From: Acidimicrobiaceae bacterium
GTDB lineage: Bacteria; Actinomycetota; Acidimicrobiia; Acidimicrobiales; RAAP-2
Direction of reading: 5' to 3'
Assembly: GCA_003138855.1 (NCBI GenBank)
Contig: PLHF01000115.1
Span: 1 to 48,288, forward strand
DNA length: 48,288 nt
Shown: piece after piece, positions 28,001-36,785 of the stretch
How the letters are laid out: each line of letters starts with the position of its first letter
Numbering within the stretch: the first letter of the stretch is position 1
The notes under the pieces: model-generated
Told to the model about the DNA's origin: nothing
Databases searched by the model: none
What the model saw: only the letters and a program-made list of their open reading frames with translations
Position numbers and translations under genes: made by a program

Positions 28001-29172
28001 TCCGCTCGTTGGTCGGTGGCCTCCGACTCGGTCGAGGCCACCACGGAGCCCTTGCGGGTCCGGCGCGTCGATGCAGCCAGCTGATCAGCTGACTCGAGCA
28101 CCCGAGAGATCAGTCCGGAGAGGGTCGAGAGCGGCTCGTTCGGCACGTCGGCCCCGGCATCTTCTGCGGCGGCCGGCTCTATCCGTGGAAGAGCCTCGGC
28201 TGACGGTGCCATCGGCCGGGCACTGAGGTCGGCGATCCGCTCGCCGGTGACCTTCGCCGCCCGTTCCCAGTAGGACCGGAACATCCCGATGTCGAAGGCT
28301 CCGTCGCGTACCCGCGCCTGGTCGAGGAGCCGTGCCGGCGGGTCCTTCAGGTCCCTGACCACGCGGATGGCGGCGAGCCCGCGCAGGACGTACCACGTGG
28401 GGTCGTACTCCCACCAGGTGAACCCCTGCCGGCAGGAGGCCGGCAGGTAGTGATGGTTGTTGTGCCAACCTTCCCCTCCGGTGATCACGGCGATGATCAT
28501 CGAGTTCCGGCTGGTGTCCGGGGTGGCGTAGCGCCGCCGGCCGACGAGGTGGGCCATCGAGTTCACCAGGAACGTCCCGTGCCACAGCAGCACCGTGGAG
28601 AGGAAGAACCCGATCAACAGGCCGCCCCACCCTCCGATCAGCAGGCAGGCGATGGCCAGCATCCACGGACCGACCCACTGGAACCGCTCGAGCAGGCGCA
28701 GCTCCGGAAAGGAGGCGAAGTCCTTGATGGTCGAGAGATCGGTCGACTTGTACTTGGTGGACAGGATCCAGCCCACGTGGCTCCACCAGAACCCGTCACG
28801 CGGCGAGTGGACGTCGTCGTCCTGATCGCTGAAGCGGTGGTGCAGTCGGTGGTGGCCGGCCCACCAGAGGGGGCCCTTCTGCAGGGCGGTGGTCCCGCCG
28901 AACGCCATGAGGAACTGGGCCACCCTGCCCATCCGGTAGCTGCGGTGGGAGAAGTACCGGTGGTATCCGGCGGTGATGCAGAACATCCGGGTGAGGTAGA
29001 GCACGGCGCACAGCACCCAGTCCTGCCAGGTGACCACGACGAAGAACGCGGCCAGAGGGGCGACGTGCACGGCGAAGAACGGGATGGCCGCCACCCAGTC
29101 GGTCCGATCGACGGACCGGTCCGCGCCGGTGGGGTTCGAGGGGTCGGTGGGCTCGGTGAGGGCGGAGTTCAT
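27997..29172 (-). CDS. Membrane fatty-acid (acyl-CoA) delta-9 desaturase
   Basis: The 391-residue protein has the three histidine boxes of di-iron membrane desaturases, HRYFSH (about residue 71), HRLHH (about 108) and HNNHH (about 250), plus two pairs of membrane helices around them. It introduces a cis double bond into saturated acyl chains, most often at C9. The C-terminal 100 residues are a hydrophilic, Ala/Glu-rich extension that is not part of the usual domain. No clear ribosome binding site precedes the ATG; TACTAT at 29209-29214 could give a leader of about 30 bases. Confidence 0.9.
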   Translation of the reverse strand: MNSALTEPTDPSNPTGADRSVDRTDWVAAIPFFAVHVAPLAAFFVVVTWQDWVLCAVLYLTRMFCITAGYHRYFSHRSYRMGRVAQFLMAFGGTTALQKGPLWWAGHHRLHHRFSDQDDDVHSPRDGFWWSHVGWILSTKYKSTDLSTIKDFASFPELRLLERFQWVGPWMLAIACLLIGGWGGLLIGFFLSTVLLWHGTFLVNSMAHLVGRRRYATPDTSRNSMIIAVITGGEGWHNNHHYLPASCRQGFTWWEYDPTWYVLRGLAAIRVVRDLKDPPARLLDQARVRDGAFDIGMFRSYWERAAKVTGERIADLSARPMAPSAEALPRIEPAAAEDAGADVPNEPLSTLSGLISRVLESADQLAASTRRTRKGSVVASTESEATDQRAE

Positions 29173-29208
29173 GGTCGGGGGCCGTCGCCGGTGGGCGAGG
29201 GCTCTCAG

Positions 29209-29214
29209 ATAGTA
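29209..29214 (-). promoter_or_regulatory. Candidate -10 element of desaturase gene
   Basis: Read on the minus strand this is TACTAT, 36 bases before the ATG, in a short A+T-richer stretch. Unlike most promoters in this window it would leave a real leader, where temperature or lipid-dependent control could act. Confidence 0.4.
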
Positions 29215-29272
29215 ACCGAACGGAGTCCGGGACGAGGTGTACGAAGACCGTTGGGTAGCATCCGGCGATCGC

Positions 29273-30412
29273 TCACTTCTGGACGTAGAGGTCCCCGTTC
29301 GAACCCTTAGCCATCTTGATCGGAATCAGGCCCGTGGCCGCCGGTCCGTTGAGGACGTTCCCGGTGGCAGCGTCGAATGTCGAACCGTGGCAGGGGCAGG
29401 CGATGATCTTGGCCGAGGGCACGTAGGCGACCGTGCAACCGGCGTGGGGGCACACCGCGTCGAAGGCCACGAAGTCACCCGCTTTCCCTTGGATGACCAG
29501 GCCCGGATCACCGGTGGACGGGTCGGTGAAACTGGCCGAGCCACCCACCGGCACGCTCGATGCAGGCCCGACCTCGGTACCGGCCGGTGTCGAGCCGGCC
29601 GGCGATGTAGTGGACCCTCCTCCACCGGACGACGCGGCCGTCGTCGGCGGGGAGGTCGTGCCGGTCGGGCCCGAGCCGCCTCCGGCGAGGGAGCGGGTGC
29701 CGGCGCCGTTGGCCGAGCTCGTCGTTCCGCCCACCACCCGTCCGAGCAGGGCGGTCAGTCCGCCTCCCACCACCACCGCGGCGGCAACGATGCCAGTCAG
29801 TGCACCCTTGCTCAGCACTTCCCGGCGCGACACGCCGTGCCCGCCGACCGCATCGGCCTCGTGCGACCGGGCAAGCCAGGTGTCGAGAGCGGGAGCGCCA
29901 GCGGCTCCGGCGAGGGCGAGCGGCGTCCAGGCGAAGAAGAAGACGATGTCCGATCCGGTGAAGTACGGGGAAGCATGGAAGCTCACGGTCAGGAAGAGCC
30001 CGAAGGAGAGGGCCATGCCGGCGATGGCGGCCACCCGGGTCAGGAGGCCGAGCACCACGGCGATGCCGATGGCGACTTCGCCCAGGGCGATGACCAGCCC
30101 GACGGCCGGGGCGATCCCCAGCAGGTGGGAGAGCAGCCCGTGGACCGGGCTCGAACGGGCAGCCCCGGCGAGCTGGGCATGGATCGAGGCCGGGCTCGAG
30201 CTTCGGAAGAAGGCAGGGTTGGCGAGCTTCTGGAGGCCAGCGAAGAGGAAGGTGACCCCGAGGAAGAGCCGCAGGGGCATGAGCACCCATCCGGTGGCCA
30301 CCGTGCCGTCCGAGCGCTGCACCGTCCACATGGACTCCGCCCCGGACGTCGCGGTCGGGGCCTGGGATCGTGCAGCTGCCGAGCGGACCCGTCTCGACGA
30401 GTTGGAGGTCAT
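29273..30412 (-). CDS. DoxX-like membrane domain fused to a Rieske 2Fe-2S domain
   Basis: The 379-residue protein combines a four-helix DoxX/thiosulfate-quinone oxidoreductase-like N-terminal half (LMPLRLFLGVTFLFAGLQKLANPAFF, then three more helices), one more helix preceded by a twin-arginine-like SRREVLSKGALTG, a Gly/Ser/Thr/Pro linker of about 60 residues, and a C-terminal Rieske domain. The cluster motifs are CPHAGC and CPCHGS, including the extra cysteines that form the disulfide of high-potential Rieske proteins. It is probably an exported electron carrier tied to the membrane quinone pool (inference). The start at 30412 is chosen at MTSNSSRR; the longer frame upstream lacks support. 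Confidence 0.82.
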   Translation of the reverse strand: MTSNSSRRVRSAAARSQAPTATSGAESMWTVQRSDGTVATGWVLMPLRLFLGVTFLFAGLQKLANPAFFRSSSPASIHAQLAGAARSSPVHGLLSHLLGIAPAVGLVIALGEVAIGIAVVLGLLTRVAAIAGMALSFGLFLTVSFHASPYFTGSDIVFFFAWTPLALAGAAGAPALDTWLARSHEADAVGGHGVSRREVLSKGALTGIVAAAVVVGGGLTALLGRVVGGTTSSANGAGTRSLAGGGSGPTGTTSPPTTAASSGGGGSTTSPAGSTPAGTEVGPASSVPVGGSASFTDPSTGDPGLVIQGKAGDFVAFDAVCPHAGCTVAYVPSAKIIACPCHGSTFDAATGNVLNGPAATGLIPIKMAKGSNGDLYVQK

Positions 30413-30522
30413 CGTCCCGCGCCCATGATGGTGCACGATACAGGTGGAACCCTTGGAGGAGGCATCGCCCGGGAGGCTCGGAGTGATCCCGCCCCCATGC
30501 CCGGTCATGCCACCATGGATGG

Positions 30523-32709
30523 ATGGAGGGAGTGTCGGTGGCCGCGGCGGGAGCGGCGTCTTCCGGGGACCGTGGCCCAGTCACGGCCGACGCCCTCGGC
30601 ACCGAGTTCAACCTCGAGTCGATCGCGGTGGAAGTGCCGCCCGTCTCCGGCTCCCATCGCTACCTGCCGGCTCTCGACGGCCTGCGGGCCCTGGCGGTGG
30701 CAGGTGTGGTTGCCTACCACTTCGGACTCCACTGGGCAGACGGCGGCTACCTCGGCGTCGACTTCTTCTTCGTGCTCTCCGGGTTCCTGATCACGGGGCT
30801 CCTGGTGGGCGAGTGGAACCAGCGCAGCACCATCGGGCTCCGGTCCTTCTGGTTCCGCCGGGCGAAGCGCCTCCTGCCGGCCGTGATGCTCCTGCTCCTC
30901 GTGCTGTCGCTCTACGCACGCCTCGGTGGGCCGAACATCAATGCGTCGACCTTCGGCGCCGACGCCTTGGCCACGCTCTTCTACTACGCCAACTGGCATC
31001 TGATCTTCACCCACCAGTCCTACTTCGCCCAGTTCCTGATCCCGTCCCCCCTTCGGCACACCTGGTCGCTCGCCATCGAGGAGCAGTTCTACCTGGTGTG
31101 GCCGTTGCTGGTTCTGGCCGGGCTCCGCATCGGCACGCGTCGCTCGACGTCCGGGGACGCGACGCGGGCCACCCGACGCAGCCGGTGGCGCGCGATGCCC
31201 AGGCCGGCGGCCTTCTGGTGCACCGTGGCCCTGGCCACGGCCTCGGCGGTGGAGATGGTGGTCCTGTACGACCGGGGGGCCGATGTTTCGCGCATCTACT
31301 ACGGGACCGATACCCGCGCCTTCGAACTCCTGATCGGCGCCGCGCTGGCCCTCCTGGTCACGGGCAGGCCGGACCACTCGCCGCGGGTCCGTCGCCTGCT
31401 CCACGTGGCGGCACCGCTGGCCGCGGCGGTGCTGGGCGTACTGTGGGTGTCGGCCGGCGACGATGCCGGGAATCCCTCCACCTGGATGTTCCGGGGCGGC
31501 CTCGTGGTGGCCGGCCTGTTGGCTGCCGTGGTGATCGCCGGTGTGGCCCAACCGGATGCCGGGTGGTTGGGCCGGGTGCTCTCGGTCCGCCCACTCCGTT
31601 GGGTGGGGGGGATCTCCTACGGCCTCTATCTCTGGCACTGGCCGGTCTACGTGCTGATGACCGATGTGACCACCGGGCTCGAGGGGACCGCCTTGTTGAT
31701 CGCCCGCCTGAGTGCCACCCTGGCTGCAGCCACCGCCAGCTTCTACCTGGTGGAACGACCCGTCCGCCGATACCAGTGGAAGGGATGGCCGTTCCTGGGT
31801 GTCATGACGGTGGCGGCCGCCGGGACGGCGGTGGCCGTCCTGTTCAGTGCCGTGCCGGCGGTGGCTGTGCCCCCGGTGACCAGCCGCAAGGGTCATGTGG
31901 TGAGGATCGTCTCGCCCACCGCGCGGCCCAACCCGCCGCCGCCGCCGATCCTCCTCCCCGCCGGTCGCACGGTGTCCCCATCGGCACCGCTCCGCATCAT
32001 GACGATCGGGGACAGTGTCATGTGGACCGCAGAGCCCGCCCTGCAGGCGGTCCTGCAGGCCACAGGCGAGGCCCAGGTCAGCACCAGCGCATTCCCGGGC
32101 TGGGGTCTGATCAACGACACGAACTTCCAGACCGACCTGGCCTCCGCCGTCACCCGCGACCACCCGGAGGTGATCGTGGCCATGTGGTCGTGGGACAACG
32201 GCTACGCCTACGAACACCCGGCGGAGTACCTACGGCTCCTCACCGAAGCCATCGACGTCATGCTGGCCCCCGGCGACGGCGTCGACGGGATCGCCATCGT
32301 CCAGTTCCCCAAGGTGGGCCCGCAGGTCCAGATCATCGACCCCGCGCAGCGCCAAGCGGCTCTGGTGGCGGCCGAGCGCAATCGCCAGGCCTTCGATCGC
32401 ATCGTGTCGACGCTGCCGGCCGCCTACCCCGGACGGGTCACCTACCTTCCGGTGGCGTCGTCGCTCGAGGTGGACGGCCGCTATTCGGCCTGGCTGCCCA
32501 CGGTCGCGGGCGGTTGGATCCGGGCCCGCATGACCGACAACACCCACCTCTGCCCTCCGGGTGCGGCAGTGCTCGCCGCCAAGGTGACCTCCGAGCTGTC
32601 CCCGATGTTCGACCTGAGCCCACCTGCCCCCGGATGGACCACCTCCGGCTGGGCCGACAACCCCACCCGCTACAACGATTGTCCCGACGACCAGCCCCCG
32701 GGTACGTGA
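30523..32709 (+). CDS. Acyltransferase 3 (OafA/YrhL type) with C-terminal SGNH domain
   Basis: The 728-residue protein has about ten or eleven membrane helices with acyltransferase-3 motifs (LPALDGLRALAVAGVVAYH, YLGVDFFFVLSGFLITGLL, FWFRRAKRLLPAV, HTWSLAIEEQFYLVWPLL). After a Pro-rich linker (about residues 475-490) follows an extracytoplasmic SGNH domain starting TIGDSVMWTAEPAL. Such proteins O-acetylate surface polysaccharides or peptidoglycan, the SGNH part completing transfer. The start is uncertain among ATG 30523 and GTG 30538; GGAGGG between them favours the latter, which would remove five residues. Confidence 0.87.
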   Translation: MEGVSVAAAGAASSGDRGPVTADALGTEFNLESIAVEVPPVSGSHRYLPALDGLRALAVAGVVAYHFGLHWADGGYLGVDFFFVLSGFLITGLLVGEWNQRSTIGLRSFWFRRAKRLLPAVMLLLLVLSLYARLGGPNINASTFGADALATLFYYANWHLIFTHQSYFAQFLIPSPLRHTWSLAIEEQFYLVWPLLVLAGLRIGTRRSTSGDATRATRRSRWRAMPRPAAFWCTVALATASAVEMVVLYDRGADVSRIYYGTDTRAFELLIGAALALLVTGRPDHSPRVRRLLHVAAPLAAAVLGVLWVSAGDDAGNPSTWMFRGGLVVAGLLAAVVIAGVAQPDAGWLGRVLSVRPLRWVGGISYGLYLWHWPVYVLMTDVTTGLEGTALLIARLSATLAAATASFYLVERPVRRYQWKGWPFLGVMTVAAAGTAVAVLFSAVPAVAVPPVTSRKGHVVRIVSPTARPNPPPPPILLPAGRTVSPSAPLRIMTIGDSVMWTAEPALQAVLQATGEAQVSTSAFPGWGLINDTNFQTDLASAVTRDHPEVIVAMWSWDNGYAYEHPAEYLRLLTEAIDVMLAPGDGVDGIAIVQFPKVGPQVQIIDPAQRQAALVAAERNRQAFDRIVSTLPAAYPGRVTYLPVASSLEVDGRYSAWLPTVAGGWIRARMTDNTHLCPPGAAVLAAKVTSELSPMFDLSPPAPGWTTSGWADNPTRYNDCPDDQPPGT

Positions 32710-32721
32710 GCTGCCCGCGGG

Positions 32722-33132
32722 TCAGGCGTCATCCGCACCGCTCATGTCGACGCCGGACTCGATGAGTTGACGCTCGAGAGCGCTCCAGTCGTAGTAGTCG
32801 CGCCACGCCCGGATCTTCCCGGACTGGTCGAACTCGAGCAGTCCGGCCACCGGCACCACCATCGGCCGCCCGTTGATGATGAAGCGGTCGATGCGCTCCG
32901 TGAAGACAATGCTCCCGAACGTCCCGATGGTGCGGAACTCGAACTCGAACCCGCTCCCGAACCCGACCTGGAGCTCGAGCACCGAGCGGATCTCCTTGTG
33001 CCCCCGGGCCGGTGCCCGGTTGGCCTCGGACCATTCAGCGTCAGGGGCGAAGTACGACACCAGCACGTCGGGGTCGCGGGTGGTCCAGTCAGCGAAGAAC
33101 GCCCGAACGGTTTCCTCCAGGCCACTGGTCAC
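32722..33132 (-). CDS. SnoaL-like / limonene-epoxide-hydrolase-family protein
   Basis: A 136-residue cone-shaped alpha+beta protein of the NTF2-like fold. Features are LEETVRAFFADWTTRDPDVLVSYFAPDAEW at the N-terminus, TERIDRFIINGRPMVVPVAGLLEF, and RAWRDYYDW near the end, where Arg/Asp pairs can form a hydrolase dyad as in limonene-1,2-epoxide hydrolase. The GTG start has GGGGAGGG just upstream. It converges with the acyltransferase, 12 bases between stops. The substrate is unknown. Confidence 0.78.
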   Translation of the reverse strand: MTSGLEETVRAFFADWTTRDPDVLVSYFAPDAEWSEANRAPARGHKEIRSVLELQVGFGSGFEFEFRTIGTFGSIVFTERIDRFIINGRPMVVPVAGLLEFDQSGKIRAWRDYYDWSALERQLIESGVDMSGADDA

Positions 33133-33314
33133 AACGCCCTCCCCTGACTCTCTCGGCTCCTTCGGCCCCTCGGCATCGTCGCCCGGGCCCGCGGAGCGCC
33201 GGCGGGCAGCCTGGTCCGAAGATCGGTCCGCTTCGGAGTGTAGGCCGGTTCGGCTCCCCGTTCGGCTGCCGCCGAGGGGCCTGGGGGTGGCTGGTCGCAG
33301 CCCGGTAGACCGCC

Positions 33315-33320
33315 TACCAT
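33315..33320 (+). promoter_or_regulatory. -10 element, leaderless promoter that sets a GTG start
   Basis: TACCAT ends seven bases before GTG at 33328. The in-frame ATG at 33319 overlaps the end of the hexamer and would not be transcribed, so the GTG is the likely start. Confidence 0.55.
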
Positions 33321-33327
33321 GAGCTCC

Positions 33328-33735
33328 GTGGATCAGGTCTCCGTGGCAGTGCCTCGCACCATCGACCGGCCAACGCGGTCGCGTGCCGACGAGGCCATGC
33401 GGCGCCTCCTGCGCATCCCCGAACAACAAGCGCCCATCGACGAGTCCGAGACCCACCGGATCTTCAGCGCCTCGATCCTCCTCTCGGCGCTGCGGTGCCT
33501 GTTGAGCTACATCGTGTTGCCCATCGTGCTGCCGGCCATCGGATTGGCCCGGGGCGTGGGACCGGTGATCTCCATCCCGATCGGGCTCCTGGCCCTCACC
33601 TTCGACTACCTGGGCATCCGCCGCTTCTGGCTGGCCGACCATCACCAGCGGTGGGTGTTCTCCGCTCTCTACGCCGTGGTCGGAGGGATGGTGCTGGCTC
33701 TGCTGATCGTGGACATCGTCCACGTAGCGGGCTGA
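33328..33735 (+). CDS. Small membrane protein, three hydrophobic segments
   Basis: The 135-residue protein has a hydrophilic 45-residue N-terminus followed by three helices (CLLSYIVLPIVLPAIGLARG, VISIPIGLLALTFDYLGI, SALYAVVGGMVLALLIVDIV) with a basic WLADHHQRW loop. I know no function for it. The start at 33328 follows from the position of the -10 box. It converges on the alkylsulfatase gene. Confidence 0.65.
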   Translation: MDQVSVAVPRTIDRPTRSRADEAMRRLLRIPEQQAPIDESETHRIFSASILLSALRCLLSYIVLPIVLPAIGLARGVGPVISIPIGLLALTFDYLGIRRFWLADHHQRWVFSALYAVVGGMVLALLIVDIVHVAG

Positions 33736-33761
33736 GCGGGCCCCCGGGCGACCGTTCGGGT

Positions 33762-35561
33762 CTAGGGCGTCACGATCGGGAAGTCGCGATCGGGGGTATT
33801 CAGCACCCCGATGAGCCGCCCGATCGCAGCGAGGTCGCCCTCGTGGCCGATCTGGTCGAACCCCTTGCCGGTCAGCATGCCCACCATCTGCAGCTTGGTC
33901 AGTGTCAAGGTGAGGTCGGCACCCTCCTCCCCGTCAGTCACCCTGTGGGTCAGGACGCCATTACGCAGTGTGGTGCGGTAGGTCTGGCCCAGATCCGTGA
34001 ACCGCCAGTCGATGACGATCCGATCGTCCCACGCGCGCGGACCGTGGACCCGGACGGCGACAGCGTCGAACATCTGCTCGACGCTCAGGGCCCGCAGCAT
34101 GTCGGCGGATCCGGTCACCGCGGGGGTGGCCACGATGCCGTTCCGCAGTTCGAACGCACCCATCAGATAGAAGTTACGCCAGGTGCCGTTCTCCGAGCCG
34201 TGACCCAGCCGGTCGTAGACGTCGGCCAGCAGCTCCTTGGCCTTCACATGCTCGGGGTCGGCGAAGACGACCCGGTTGAGGAGCTCTGCGGCGAATCGCA
34301 GATCGCCGCGTTCGGCGTACCCCTCAGCCCTGGCAATCACCTCGGCGGGACCACCCATGCAGTCGACGTAGCGGAACGAGCTCTCTGCCGGCGGATGCTG
34401 CCAGAGGGTGGCCGGGTTGCCGTCGAACCAGCCGATGTACCGCTGGTAGATCGCCTTCACATTGTGACTCACCGATCCGTAGTACCCGTGGGTGTGCCAG
34501 GCCCGCTCGAGTGCCGGGGGCATCACCATCAGCTCGGCGGCCTCGATCCCGGTGTACCCCTCATTGATCATGCGGAGAGTCTGATCGTGGAGGTAGGCGT
34601 AGAGGTCGCGCTGGACAGAGAGGTAGTCCGCCACCCGCTCCGACTCCCACGTGGGCCAGTGGTGGGAGGCAAAGGCCACGTCACACCGGCGTCCGAACAA
34701 GGTGATGGCCTCGTCGAGGTACCTAGCCCACACCCTGGCATCCCGCACCACCGCGCCGCGCAGGGTGACCAGGTTGTGCAGGTTGTGCGTCGCATTCTCC
34801 GCCATGCACAGGGCCCTGCGATCCGGAAAGAGGAAGTTCATCTCGGCCGGACACTCCGTGCCCGGTGTCAGCTGGAACTCCATCCGCACACCGTCGACGG
34901 TCTCCTCCTGACCGGTGTGGGTGACGTCGATGGTGGGTGGAATGAGCCCGATCGAACCGGTGGAAGTGGTCATTCCGAGGCCGCAGCCGATCTGACCAGC
35001 CGGACCCTTCTCGAGGAGCGCTCCGTACATGTATGAGGCCCGTCGGCCCATGGCCACGCCGACGTAGACGTTCTCGGACACCGCCGACTCCATGAACCCG
35101 TGCGGAGCGATGATCGGCACGTCCTCGGTGACCACGCCGTGGACGCCGCCGAAATGGTCGACATGGGCGTGCGTGTACACCACGCCGGTCACCCTGCGGT
35201 CACCCCGGTGCCGGCGGTAGAGGGCCAACGCCGCCGCCGCGGTCTCCTTCGAGATGAGGGGGTCGATCACAAGGACGCCGGTGTCGCCCTCGACCAGGGT
35301 CATGTTGGAGAGGTCCAACCCGCGCACCTGGTAGATGCCGTCGGCAACTTGGTAGAGGCCCTGGCGTGCCACCAGCTGACCCTGGCGCCACAGGCTCGGA
35401 TCGGCGGTGTCGGGGCACTCGCCGGCCAGAAACCCGTAGGCATCGTTGTCCCAGACGATGCGCCCGTCCCCCGCGGTGACGACGGCGGGCTCGAGGGCGC
35501 CGATCCACCCCCGGTCGGCGTCGTCGAAGTCGGAGCGGTCCTCCAAGGGCAGTGCGGTCAT
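33762..35561 (-). CDS. Metallo-beta-lactamase-fold alkylsulfatase, SdsA1-like
   Basis: A class III linear alkyl sulfatase of 599 residues. The dinuclear zinc motif THAHVDH is at about residues 130-136, with further ligands in MAENATHNLHNL and the FASHHWPTWE region. The middle helical dimerisation domain contains EVIARAEGYAERGDLRFAAELLNRVVFADP, and the C-terminal part is the SCP2-like domain. There is no evident signal peptide, so a cytoplasmic enzyme cleaving alkyl sulfate esters (detergents, possibly natural sulfate esters) is expected. GATACT at 35569-35574 may be its -10 box, seven bases before ATG. Confidence 0.92.
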   Translation of the reverse strand: MTALPLEDRSDFDDADRGWIGALEPAVVTAGDGRIVWDNDAYGFLAGECPDTADPSLWRQGQLVARQGLYQVADGIYQVRGLDLSNMTLVEGDTGVLVIDPLISKETAAAALALYRRHRGDRRVTGVVYTHAHVDHFGGVHGVVTEDVPIIAPHGFMESAVSENVYVGVAMGRRASYMYGALLEKGPAGQIGCGLGMTTSTGSIGLIPPTIDVTHTGQEETVDGVRMEFQLTPGTECPAEMNFLFPDRRALCMAENATHNLHNLVTLRGAVVRDARVWARYLDEAITLFGRRCDVAFASHHWPTWESERVADYLSVQRDLYAYLHDQTLRMINEGYTGIEAAELMVMPPALERAWHTHGYYGSVSHNVKAIYQRYIGWFDGNPATLWQHPPAESSFRYVDCMGGPAEVIARAEGYAERGDLRFAAELLNRVVFADPEHVKAKELLADVYDRLGHGSENGTWRNFYLMGAFELRNGIVATPAVTGSADMLRALSVEQMFDAVAVRVHGPRAWDDRIVIDWRFTDLGQTYRTTLRNGVLTHRVTDGEEGADLTLTLTKLQMVGMLTGKGFDQIGHEGDLAAIGRLIGVLNTPDRDFPIVTP

Positions 35562-35568
35562 GGTACGG

Positions 35569-35574
35569 AGTATC
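35569..35574 (-). promoter_or_regulatory. Candidate -10 element of alkylsulfatase gene
   Basis: Read on the minus strand this is GATACT, seven bases before the ATG at 35561. It keeps the A and final T of the TANNNT consensus but not the first T. Confidence 0.4.
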
Positions 35575-35637
35575 CCAGATGGGCTCCCCTCGTGCCCTAC
35601 GCTGCGGACGACCGGCAACCGACGATCGGGGGACCCG

Positions 35638-36115
35638 ATGCTGACCAGCGGCCTGAATCACGTGGCGACCCTGACCAACGACGCCCGGCGCCTGCACGCC
35701 TTCTACGAGGAGGTGTTCGAAGCCGAGGTCATCCGGGACGCGCCCGAGTTGGATGGCGAGGACTCGGTCCGCCTCTCGATCATCAAGATCGGCCCCTGTT
35801 CCGAACTGAACGTGTTCCAGATCGAGGGCAACACCGAGGCCGACCGCCAGGTACCGATGTTCGGACGGGGGCGGCTGGACCACTTCGCCCTCCAGGCCGC
35901 ATCGCTGGACAGCTTCGAGACCATTCGCGAGCGGCTGATGGCCCCGGGGGGCGAGTGACTCCTTCGTGACCGACTTCGGTCCGGTGCTGAGCATCTTCTT
36001 TCGCGATCCCGACGGGCTCGAAGGCGAGGTGTGCGTGGAGAATCCCGATGTCGAGCCCGGGGTGACCCACCCGCCGGGCACCCCGGCACGTCGCTACGTG
36101 CACGACGCCGGTTGA
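35638..36115 (+). pseudogene. VOC-family (glyoxalase-like) protein interrupted by a frameshift
   Basis: The frame from ATG 35638 encodes MLTSGLNHVATLTNDARRLHAFYEEVF...RLDHFALQAASLDSFETIRERLMAPGGE and stops at 35958. The next frame continues the same domain: ASDSFVTDFGPVLSIFFRDPDGLEGEVCVENPD..., ending at 36115. Removing one G from the six-G run at 35946-35951 restores one VOC protein of about 158 residues with its metal-site pairs (His near the start, GRLDHFALQ, and DPDGLEGEV). GGGGGA precedes the ATG. This is either a sequencing or assembly error in the homopolymer or a recent inactivation; both halves keep good codon usage. Confidence 0.85.
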
Positions 36116-36147
36116 GATCGGTAGAAACGAGAGCGATCTGCTGGGCC

Positions 36148-36558
36148 CTACTCCGCCCCCCGCCCGCGCGGGACGGCATGTGCTGGCGATCCCCGTCGCC
36201 ACCAGCGTGGGGCCGGCGCCGAGAGGCGGACGCCCGCCCGCTCGGCACAGGCAACCACCGTCGACGACGCGGGGTTGACGAGCATCGTCCCGGCGACGTC
36301 GACGGTGGGCACTGTCTCGTTCCCGTGCGCGTGCCTGCGCACCAGCGCAGCACCGGTCGGAGATTCCCAGATGTTCACCTCATCGGTCGGGACACCTGCC
36401 CTGCGGAGTCTGTGCCGTAGCGACCGGCAGAACGGACAGCCAGGCCGCCAGTAGACCGTCACCCGCGGTGGATCGACTCCTCCCGGCGTGCTGTCGCCGG
36501 ACGGCGTGGAGCGGTCCCGATCGGCGGGAGTCGTCACCGTCGTCGTCTCGGGCGGCAT
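36148..36558 (-). CDS. Glutaredoxin-like / mycoredoxin-like protein
   Basis: The 136-residue product has a thioredoxin fold with the glutaredoxin active site in VTVYWRPGCPFCRSLRHRL and the cis-Pro motif ETVPTVDVAGTMLVNP. In actinomycetes such proteins use mycothiol (mycoredoxin). The first 35 residues are Thr/Ser/Pro-rich and hydrophilic and may not be translated; a start nearer VTVYWRPG is possible. The C-terminal 35 residues are basic and Trp/Pro-rich. It converges with the broken VOC gene. Confidence 0.78.
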   Translation of the reverse strand: MPPETTTVTTPADRDRSTPSGDSTPGGVDPPRVTVYWRPGCPFCRSLRHRLRRAGVPTDEVNIWESPTGAALVRRHAHGNETVPTVDVAGTMLVNPASSTVVACAERAGVRLSAPAPRWWRRGSPAHAVPRGRGAE

Positions 36559-36659
36559 CGCCGGGAACGGAGGGACGATGGGTGGAGGGCGCGGGGCAAG
36601 GGAAGATCTCCCATCCAGTGGTTCCGCGTCATGCTGCCCGGCCCCGCTGTCGACGGCAG

Positions 36660-36704
36660 CCAGCCCCACCCCCGGCCGCCGTGGCGGGCCGGGGGTGGGG
36701 CTGG
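36660..36704. terminator. Strong 18-bp hairpin, terminator-like
   Basis: A perfect inverted repeat of 18 bp (arms 36660-36677 and 36687-36704, nine-base loop, arm starting CCAGCCCCACCCCCGG) lies between the minus-strand two-membrane-helix copy ending at 36786 and the glutaredoxin-like gene. It probably ends transcription of the former; there is no T tract. Confidence 0.6.
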
Positions 36705-36785
36705 TCGGGACGTCCGTAGTGACCTGTGCACCTGCGCTCGGTCGTCCCGGGCTGCAGCGGTCGTGCGGGCAGATCGAGACGGGTC

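Noticed and set aside
30505-32217. Long minus-strand open frame opposite the acyltransferase
   Set aside because: It is antisense to clear acyltransferase and SGNH motifs; the composition is that of a shadow frame.
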